A stretch of 6,342 bases of DNA from Chloroflexia bacterium (GTDB lineage: Bacteria > Chloroflexota > Chloroflexia > Thermobaculales > Thermobaculaceae), in assembly GCA_013695265.1 (NCBI GenBank), contig JACDAU010000372.1:1-6342 (forward strand). Reading direction: 5' to 3'. The notes beneath the pieces were generated by a model. The model did no database searches. It saw nothing but the letters and a program-made list of their open reading frames with translations, and had not been told where the DNA came from. How positions within the stretch are numbered: position 1 is the stretch's first letter; each line of letters opens with the position of its first letter. Shown here in pieces: positions 1 to 4,952 of this stretch. A program made the translations under genes and the position numbers.

Positions 1-946
1 GCTCACCGTGGAGCCCGGCGACGATGTGCGTCACGAGGTCCTTCTTCGCGTCGCGCGGGTCACGCTCGCCGCTGCGCACGGCCGCCAGCCTGCGTTCGAC
101 CTCCCACAGGGGCACGTCCGTCAGCAGCCGGTAGTACCCCGCCATCCGGTCGTCGGCCATCGTCATCAGGCGATTGAACTGCTCTTGTGCGGGCCACCCC
201 ACCCCGACATAGTTATTCAGACTCTTGCTCATCTTTTCCGGTCCGGTGAGGCCGAGCAGCAAGGGACTGGTGACCACCACCTGTGGCGCCTGGCCGTTCT
301 GGCGCTGCATGTCGCGGCCCATCAGGCAGTTGAACTCCTGGTCCGTGCCGCCGAGTTCTACGTCCGCGCGAATCGCGACGGAGTCCATCCCCTGCATGAT
401 GGGGTAGAACATCTCGTGCATGAAGATCGTCTGCTCGGGATCCTCCATGCGCCTCCCGAAGTACTCCCCTTGCAGCATCCGCTTTACGCTCACCTGCCCG
501 CAGATGCGGATCAGCTCCTGGAGGGTCAGCTTACTCAGCCACTCGCTGTTCCACACCACCTCGGCGTGTTCGAGGTCGAGGATCTTCCCGGCCTGCTCGC
601 GGAACGTCTCGGCGTTCGCTCGTACCTGCTCGTGCGTAAGCGGGGGGCGCGCCTTGCTGCGGCCCGAGGGGTCGCCGACCGTCGCGGTGTAATTGCCGAT
701 GACGAGCACTGCCTGGTGGCCGAGGTCCTGGAATCGGCGCAGGTTGCGGAGGGGGATGGTGTGACCGAGCGTCAGGTCGTGCGTCGTGGGGTCAATGCCG
801 AGTTTCACGCGCAGCGGCCTGTTCTCCGCATCCGCGCGCTCCATCAGCGCCAGGAGCGCCGCCTCGTCGGGCAGAATCTTCTCCGTACCCCGGCAAATTG
901 CCCCGAGTTGTTCCGTAATTGGCAGCCGTCGTGTGGTCGTGGCCAT
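1..946 (-). CDS. tyrS: Tyrosyl-tRNA synthetase, C-terminus outside the window
   Basis: Class Ic aminoacyl-tRNA synthetase that attaches tyrosine to tRNA-Tyr in the cytoplasm, using ATP and releasing AMP and pyrophosphate. My translation gives 315 residues from ATG at 946, starting MATTTRRLPITEQLG. Visible motifs are GIDPT (about 50-54), the HIGH-like DLTLGH (57-62), the tyrosine-site region QGMDSVAIRADVELGGTDQ (185-203) and KMSKS (238-242). ADVELGGTDQ is characteristic of tyrosyl enzymes rather than tryptophanyl ones. The start is supported by GGAGGT at 953-958, six bases upstream. The family is usually about 400-420 residues, so roughly 90-100 residues, probably including the S4-like tRNA-binding domain, lie beyond position 1. 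The visible frame is uninterrupted. Expression is controlled by the promoter and tyrosine T-box leader directly upstream. Identity is near certain from the motifs; only the missing end is unseen. Confidence 0.97.
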   Translation of the reverse strand, partial: MATTTRRLPITEQLGAICRGTEKILPDEAALLALMERADAENRPLRVKLGIDPTTHDLTLGHTIPLRNLRRFQDLGHQAVLVIGNYTATVGDPSGRSKARPPLTHEQVRANAETFREQAGKILDLEHAEVVWNSEWLSKLTLQELIRICGQVSVKRMLQGEYFGRRMEDPEQTIFMHEMFYPIMQGMDSVAIRADVELGGTDQEFNCLMGRDMQRQNGQAPQVVVTSPLLLGLTGPEKMSKSLNNYVGVGWPAQEQFNRLMTMADDRMAGYYRLLTDVPLWEVERRLAAVRSGERDPRDAKKDLVTHIVAGLHGE

Positions 947-968
947 CGGTGTACCTCCATCTGGACAC

Positions 969-1000
969 AAACACCCCTCCAGTCACAAGGACGGAGGGGT
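969..1000 (-). terminator. Regulated terminator of the tyrS T-box leader
   Basis: On the minus strand ACCCCTCC (1000-993) pairs perfectly with GGAGGGGT (980-973) around a 12-base loop, followed by a T-rich stretch GTTTGTGT. The loop contains the CGTCCTT segment that the antiterminator would use, so the two structures are mutually exclusive as expected for a T-box. It lies about 26 bases before the tyrS start codon. Confidence 0.85.
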
Positions 1001-1226
1001 ATGTTCCGCGGTACCACCTTGGTTGGCTCCGTGTGCGGGAGCCCGCTCTACCGCCCATGTAACGGTGGGCTACCGGCGAGACCTACTTGCGCTCGGCGTT
1101 CAGCTCGCGACTCGGGATGGTACTTCGGCGTTCGGGCGGCGGCGGGCTTGCAGCGAACGCCCGCTCTCTGGACACCGGTCCCCGATGCTTACTGCGTATC
1201 CGTCAACGTCTCTGTTGTATTCAACT
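969..1226 (-). promoter_or_regulatory. T-box riboswitch (tyrosine) leader of tyrS
   Basis: Transcribed leader that senses uncharged tRNA-Tyr and switches between antiterminator and terminator. On the minus strand the T-box core AAGGTGGTACCGCGG lies at 1020-1006 and contains the tRNA-acceptor bulge sequence TGGTACC. CGTCCTT follows at 992-986 and can close the antiterminator with AAGG. Further upstream are Stem I signatures: AGTA near 1192, CAGAGAG near 1169, and GCTGCAAG near 1150 in the distal loop. A UAC tyrosine codon at 1122-1120 lies in GAAGTACCA, where the specifier is expected, and matches the downstream gene. The base after it is C rather than the more usual purine, so the exact register is less certain. 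The 5' limit is set from the predicted promoter. The family is known to regulate synthetase genes mainly by transcription attenuation, and the terminator here supports that mode. Confidence 0.92.
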
Positions 1227-1232
1227 GTGCGT

Positions 1233-1261
1233 AGTATATACGCGCGCGGGGACCACGGCAA
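1233..1261 (-). promoter_or_regulatory. Sigma70-type promoter for the tyrS leader
   Basis: Minus strand: -35 TTGCCG (1261-1256), a 17-base spacer, then -10 TATACT (1238-1233). The predicted transcript start is near 1226, immediately upstream of the T-box Stem I, which supports a real promoter. It lies downstream of the stop codon of the preceding small gene, so tyrS can be transcribed independently. Confidence 0.75.
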
Positions 1262-1288
1262 GCGTACCCCACACACCGAGGTATTGGC

Positions 1289-1306
1289 GCCGCATCTACA
1301 TGCGGC
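1289..1306 (-). other. Stem-loop spanning the stop codon of the MoaD-like gene
   Basis: A perfect 7-bp inverted repeat, GCCGCAT and ATGCGGC, with a 4-base loop. The TAG stop of the small gene falls in the loop. No T-tract follows on the minus strand, so it is not a standard intrinsic terminator. It may still end or protect the upstream transcript before the tyrS promoter. Chance occurrence in GC-rich DNA is possible. Confidence 0.4.
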
Positions 1307-1550
1307 CGATGGGGCTGCTGAGCGCCACGGAGTCGCCCTCGCTCAAGGTGTGGCCAAGGTCGCGTTCCTCCCCGTTCACGAGCGCCATCTCTGGCGTGAA
1401 CTCGCTAAGGCCGAGCCGGGAGATGAGATCCTCGACGGTGGTGCCCTCCGGTAGATCGTGTTCCGTGGCCTCGTTGCCCTGCGCGGCTGCTCCCTGCGCG
1501 GCGGTGTCCGGGTCCTGATTCATGCCTGGTGCGCTGACGGTTACCTTCAC
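1296..1550 (-). CDS. MoaD/ThiS-like beta-grasp protein without C-terminal Gly-Gly
   Basis: 84-residue protein with the layout of the small ubiquitin-like sulfur carriers. It has a first strand MKVTVSAPG (1-9), then LPEGTTVEDLISRLGL (33-48), VNGE (58-61) and a last strand EGDSVALSSPIG (71-82). The family normally ends in Gly-Gly, whose terminal carboxylate is adenylated and thiolated for molybdopterin or thiazole synthesis. Here the end is PIGRM, so a carrier role of that kind is not supported unless the tail is processed. Residues 10-30 form an Ala/Gln/Asp-rich low-complexity loop between the first two strands, longer than usual. Start is GTG at 1550, with GGAGGG a few bases upstream. The gene lies 46 bases after the 69-residue ORF and may be cotranscribed with it. 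No moa, moe or thi partner is visible nearby. The fold assignment is fairly sure; the function is unknown. Confidence 0.75.
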   Translation of the reverse strand: MKVTVSAPGMNQDPDTAAQGAAAQGNEATEHDLPEGTTVEDLISRLGLSEFTPEMALVNGEERDLGHTLSEGDSVALSSPIGRM

Positions 1551-1596
1551 GGTCCCTCCCTGGTCCGGCCCGGTGGCCGGATCCTGTCCACATGCC

Positions 1597-1806
1597 CTAC
1601 CTGTCCCTGTCCAGCAACGCGTTCGTCCCTGCGGCCGCCGTCCCTTGCTGATCTGCGATGTCGCCCTGGTGCTCCGCGCCCTCGCCTAGCTCCTGCGCCG
1701 ATGGTGCCTCGTCGATCCTGTCGTTCCGGTCGTCGTCGGGCGCGGTGAAGGCGTTGGAGTCCAGCGCATCGCCCACACTTTTGACCTTGTCCTTGAACGA
1801 ATCCAT
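1597..1806 (-). CDS. Small acidic hypothetical protein (69 aa)
   Basis: I do not recognise this protein. It begins MDSFKDKVKSVGDALDS, a likely amphipathic helix with alternating Lys/Asp and hydrophobic residues. The rest is rich in Asp, Glu, Gln, Ala and Gly with no cysteine and little hydrophobic core, suggesting disorder. No signal peptide or membrane segment is seen. I chose ATG at 1806 because GAGG ends five bases upstream; the frame runs open to 1857, but that extension contains no better start. The gene follows the pyrophosphatase stop by 72 bases and precedes the MoaD-like gene by 46 bases, all on the same strand, so an operon is possible. Its Gln/Ala/Gly/Asp bias resembles the loop of the MoaD-like neighbour. 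A short non-coding stretch is the alternative, since the only coding support is the ribosome site and the frame. Confidence 0.5.
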   Translation of the reverse strand: MDSFKDKVKSVGDALDSNAFTAPDDDRNDRIDEAPSAQELGEGAEHQGDIADQQGTAAAGTNALLDRDR

Positions 1807-1840
1807 TTCCACCTCACAGCTGATACCGTAATGCATCCTA

Positions 1841-1859
1841 CAAGAGGCAAGAGGCAAGG
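1841..1859. repeat. 7-bp tandem repeat, about 2.7 copies
   Basis: CAAGAGG is repeated twice and followed by CAAGG, between the end of ppaC and the 69-residue ORF. On the minus strand it gives repeated TTGCCT elements that resemble -35 hexamers, but I found no well-spaced, convincing -10 to pair with them. It is short and may be replication slippage. Confidence 0.6.
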
Positions 1860-1878
1860 CGTGTGCCAGGGTCCGTCC

Positions 1879-3504
1879 TTACGCGAGCTCGCGGGCAAGC
1901 GGTGGGACCACCTGTTTTTTGCGGCTCACCACGCCTGGCAGTTCCACACAGCCGCCGGTTGCGTTAATCCCAAAGGCGCGGTTTGCGACCACGCGTTCCT
2001 CATCGCCGGGGATAAGCATCTTGCTACTCTGCGCGAGTATGTCGGTCGCGAGGAAGAACGCGTAGTTCCAGTTCTCGGTCTGCTTCAGCCGGCGCATCTC
2101 CTCCCGAAACTCCTCGGCGTGCTGCTCGAAGTACGCGATGTCCACCGTCTCGGCCTGTCCGATCCCGACCCGGCGTCCGCCCCATTCGAACACCTTCAGG
2201 TTGGCGGCAAAGAGATGTTGTGGGGTCGTGTGCTCGTAGTTCGAGTTGGCGCGGAACATTCCCTGAGCGAGTTCGTCGAGGCTGATCCCGGCCAACCCTG
2301 CGAGCCACGTGCCAGCAGCTCGGTCTCTGGGGGTAGAGGTGGGGGAGCGGAAAAGCAAGGTGTCGGAGACCAACCCGCCCGCGAGCAACCCCGCGATGGG
2401 TGGGGCTGGATCGAGTGCCGCGTCCTGGTACAGTTCCGCGACGATCGTGCTGGTGCTTCCGACGGGCTCCAGCTTCATGTAGATCGGTTCCGGCGTGTGG
2501 AGGTCGCCCAGGTTGTGGTGGTCGAGCACTTCCAGGAGCTGCGCCTGCTCCAGCCCATCGACGGCCTGCGTGCTGTGATTGTGATCCACGAGGATCACCC
2601 CCTTGCCGTGCGCACGCAGCAGGTCTCCACGGGAGACGATGCCGACGAGCCGCCGGTCCGCGTCCACCACCGGCAGCGCGACGGTCTCCCGGCCGGAAAG
2701 CGTCTCCTCGGCTTCTTGCGCCAGGTCGTCCAGATCGGCGTACGCGGCATCACGGCGCATAATCTCGGAGACCGGGATGCTCAGGTTGAGCAGACGGGTA
2801 ACGCGGTAGGAGTCGTGAGGCGTGGCGATGAGACGCACGTTGTGAGCACGGGCAAGCTCGACGGTCTCGGTGGAGGGCGGGATGCCGCCGACAACGACGA
2901 GGCAGCCCACGCCTAGCTCGATAGCTGCGTTCTGGGGGCGCTCGCGGTCGCCGACGACCACCATGTCACCCGGCTGCACGAGCGTGACCATGCTCTCCGT
3001 GCGCATTGCGCCTACCCAAACTCGGCCCTGCCAGTCGCCTTCGAGATCCCCCGCGAGCAACTCGCCATCCAGCGTTCGGACCATGCTCTGGATGGCGATG
3101 CGGCTTTGCGCGCCGCTCGCCAGGTCGTGCTCCCGCAGGTACCTGGCGGCTATGTCGTCGAGCGTGACCACCCCGGCCAGGCGGCACTCGGCGTCGACGA
3201 TGGGCACGATGCGCTTTTCTCCGATCACCGTGCCGGCGTCGCGCATCGTCGCGTCGGTCGGGAGATACTGCGGGTGCGCGTTCATCACGTCGCCGACGCG
3301 GGTGTACACGTCCGCGAGCAGCATCGGCGGCGGCAGCGCGAAACGTTCCAGCAGATAGCGCGTCTCGGGCGAGGGGTCGCCGAGCCGCGCGGGCGTTGCC
3401 TGCGGCATGCCGGTGCGTTGTTTCAGGTCCGCGTAGCCCATCGCGGCCGCGATGGAGTCCGTGTCCGGGTTTTTGTGTCCGATGATGTAGACCCGGTTCT
3501 CCAC
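1879..3504 (-). CDS. ppaC: Family II manganese-dependent inorganic pyrophosphatase with CBS-DRTGG-CBS regulatory insert
   Basis: Cytoplasmic DHH-superfamily enzyme that hydrolyses pyrophosphate to phosphate and so drives biosynthetic reactions such as tRNA aminoacylation. The 541-residue product opens with IIGHKNPDTDS (7-17), giving metal ligands His10, Asp14 and Asp16. A regulatory insert of about 230 residues follows: CBS1 (about 66-124), a DRTGG domain (about 165-245), and CBS2 (about 246-300). The catalytic domain resumes with LVDHNH (305-310), the signature LDHHN (327-331) and SDT (380-382). The C-terminal DHHA2 domain ends with SRKKQVVP (527-534), the family's substrate-binding Arg-Lys segment. 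Every expected catalytic element is present. In characterised CBS-PPases, adenine nucleotides bind the CBS pair and change activity; with the DRTGG domain, diadenosine polyphosphates can activate. The start is GTG at 3504, preceded by GGGGAGGGG; the frame is open further upstream but has no comparable ribosome site. Confidence 0.95.
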   Translation of the reverse strand: MENRVYIIGHKNPDTDSIAAAMGYADLKQRTGMPQATPARLGDPSPETRYLLERFALPPPMLLADVYTRVGDVMNAHPQYLPTDATMRDAGTVIGEKRIVPIVDAECRLAGVVTLDDIAARYLREHDLASGAQSRIAIQSMVRTLDGELLAGDLEGDWQGRVWVGAMRTESMVTLVQPGDMVVVGDRERPQNAAIELGVGCLVVVGGIPPSTETVELARAHNVRLIATPHDSYRVTRLLNLSIPVSEIMRRDAAYADLDDLAQEAEETLSGRETVALPVVDADRRLVGIVSRGDLLRAHGKGVILVDHNHSTQAVDGLEQAQLLEVLDHHNLGDLHTPEPIYMKLEPVGSTSTIVAELYQDAALDPAPPIAGLLAGGLVSDTLLFRSPTSTPRDRAAGTWLAGLAGISLDELAQGMFRANSNYEHTTPQHLFAANLKVFEWGGRRVGIGQAETVDIAYFEQHAEEFREEMRRLKQTENWNYAFFLATDILAQSSKMLIPGDEERVVANRAFGINATGGCVELPGVVSRKKQVVPPLARELA

Positions 3505-3528
3505 TGCTCCCCTCCCCAGGTGGACAGA

Positions 3529-3558
3529 AGTATAGCCTCGTGCAGGGAGCCACCGCAA
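3529..3558 (-). promoter_or_regulatory. Sigma70-type promoter for ppaC
   Basis: Minus strand: -35 TTGCGG (3558-3553), an 18-base spacer, and -10 TATACT (3534-3529). Transcription would begin near 3522, leaving a leader of about 18 bases that holds the GGGGAGGGG ribosome site. The -10 is identical to the one before the tyrS leader. The promoter lies in the divergent gap with the MFS gene; I found no equally clear promoter in the plus direction, only a CATACT at 3632-3637 without a good -35. Confidence 0.65.
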
Positions 3559-3651
3559 TGCCCATTAGATCGCTCGGGCTGCGGGGCGGTGCCGGATACC
3601 TTTGGAGTGGACCTGCCCCGCCGTTCCCGGTCATACTCCAGGATGAGGAAC

Positions 3652-4836
3652 GTGACGTGGCTGACATCTGGGGGCGGCAACGCGATCTACCCGCCGGCGT
3701 TCCTGCTCGCGATGCCCGCCGGGCTGCTCGGCGTGTACTTGCCGCTTTACGGGCGAGATTTGGGCGCGACTACGTTTCAGATCGGCCTGCTGTACGCGGC
3801 GTTTCATTTGACCGGCGTGATTGTTCGCCCGCTGACAGGGATCGGAGCGGACCGGCTGGGACGCCGACGATTTCTTCTCGCGGGCGCGGCCTGTTACGTC
3901 CTGGCCGCGATGCTCTTTGCCAGCAGCCTCTCACTGCCCGTGCTCTTCGCTGCCCGGCTGGCGCAGGGGCTGGGGAGCGCGCTGTTCTGGGTCGCCACGT
4001 ACGCGTTTCTGGCCGACCTGGGTCGCGACGGCACAAGCGGACGGCGCTTCGGCCTGCTGACAACGGCGTTCACGAGTGGCTCGATCCTCGGCACGGTCCT
4101 GTCGTATGGGGCGGTGGTCGTGCTCGGGCTCCTTGCCGGCTGGCGCGTGTCCTTCGTGGTATTCGCGCTCACGAACCTGCTCGCGCTCGTCCTCGTGTTT
4201 CGGAGGGTGCGTCCCCACGCGCCACCGCTACCCGTTCCCGCGCTCCGGCCCGTACGTCGAGGCGTGCTGCTGTGCCTGCTCAGCGTTTCGTTCCTCGTGG
4301 CTGCCGCGTTTGGGATGCTCGCGCCTATAACGCTGCTGTACCTGCGCGACCGCTTTGGTGCGACCGAGTTCCTGATCGGTGTTGCGTCCGCGCCCTCCGC
4401 TGTGGTTTACGCGCTCGCACCAGGGCATCTGGGCACGCTTGGAGACCGCTACAGTCGGCGCGCGATCGTCGCGGTCGCCCTCGCGGCGAGTGGCGCAGTG
4501 TCGTTGCTGTTCCCGCTCGCGCCGAGCCTCGTACTATTGAGCGGTATCTGGATCCTCGAAGCGTTGTTCGTTGCTGCCGCGATGCCCGCGCAGGACGCCA
4601 TCGTTTCGGAAGTGAGCGGTGGGGACGTGCGTGGCAGGACGTTCGGGATATACGCCGCTGCTGCTGGCTTGGGCGCGAGTGCTGGCCCGCTGGCGGGAGG
4701 GTGGCTGTACGACAACGTGGGCCACGCGACGCCGTTCTGGCTGAACGCCGCGCTTCTCCCCATTGCGGGGGCTATCGTGTTCTGGACGCTCCCCGAGCCC
4801 CGCCGCCATACGGAGACGGACGCGATGGAGTCGTAG
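3652..4836 (+). CDS. Major facilitator superfamily (MFS) transporter
   Basis: Inner-membrane secondary transporter of about 394 residues with alternating hydrophobic segments consistent with 12 transmembrane helices. The loop between helices 2 and 3 carries the MFS motif A, GIGADRLGRRR (about 63-73). A degenerate copy, GTLGDRYSRR, occurs in the second half (about 261-270), showing the usual two-fold repeat. Length and motifs fit the drug/metabolite proton-antiporter type group, but nothing in the sequence fixes a substrate. I chose GTG at 3652 because AGGATGAGG lies just before it; ATG at 3643, in frame and three codons longer, is the alternative. It has no Shine-Dalgarno at proper spacing but would sit close to a transcript start from CATACT at 3632. 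The frame is open far upstream, antisense to ppaC, and that extension is not protein-like. The gene is divergent from ppaC, convergent with gmd, and appears to be a single-gene unit. Confidence 0.9.
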   Translation: MTWLTSGGGNAIYPPAFLLAMPAGLLGVYLPLYGRDLGATTFQIGLLYAAFHLTGVIVRPLTGIGADRLGRRRFLLAGAACYVLAAMLFASSLSLPVLFAARLAQGLGSALFWVATYAFLADLGRDGTSGRRFGLLTTAFTSGSILGTVLSYGAVVVLGLLAGWRVSFVVFALTNLLALVLVFRRVRPHAPPLPVPALRPVRRGVLLCLLSVSFLVAAAFGMLAPITLLYLRDRFGATEFLIGVASAPSAVVYALAPGHLGTLGDRYSRRAIVAVALAASGAVSLLFPLAPSLVLLSGIWILEALFVAAAMPAQDAIVSEVSGGDVRGRTFGIYAAAAGLGASAGPLAGGWLYDNVGHATPFWLNAALLPIAGAIVFWTLPEPRRHTETDAMES

Positions 4837-4931
4837 CGATCCCACGCCTCCCATGACCTCGGCGTCTCTTAAGAACGGCGACGAACCGGATGCCCGAGGC
4901 CGTCGAGGTCGAACGACTCGGAGATGAACCC

Positions 4932-4952
4932 ATCGGCGTGGACCGCGCCGAT
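4932..4952. terminator. Hairpin between the converging MFS and gmd genes, possible terminator
   Basis: ATCGGCG (4932-4938) and CGCCGAT (4946-4952) form a perfect 7-bp stem with a 7-base loop. It begins directly after the gmd TGA stop on the minus strand and lies about 95 bases past the MFS stop. Its position between converging genes suits a bidirectional terminator. Neither side has a clear T-tract, so intrinsic termination is only inferred. No other convincing terminator is seen in 4837-4952. Confidence 0.4.

Noticed and set aside
8..1234. Long plus-strand open frame of 408 codons
   Set aside because: It is antisense to tyrS and its T-box leader, both supported by strong motifs. Its translation is His/Arg/Leu-rich with no recognisable domain.
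1405..1593. 62-codon minus-strand frame near the small genes
   Set aside because: It overlaps the MoaD-like gene in another frame and is Arg/Gly/His-rich, typical of a GC-rich shadow.
1807..1878. Promoter for the small genes within the tandem repeat
   Set aside because: TTGCCT elements exist, but no -10 at 16-18 bases is convincing, so I did not list it.
3106..3651. Upstream in-frame extension of the MFS gene
   Set aside because: This part lies antisense to the ppaC start, is Arg/Val/His-rich and not membrane-like. A Shine-Dalgarno and the first hydrophobic segment place the real start near 3643-3652.
3540..4856. 438-codon plus-strand frame overlapping the MFS gene
   Set aside because: It is a frame shadow: Arg/Ala-rich translation without domains, while the other frame gives a clear 12-TM transporter.
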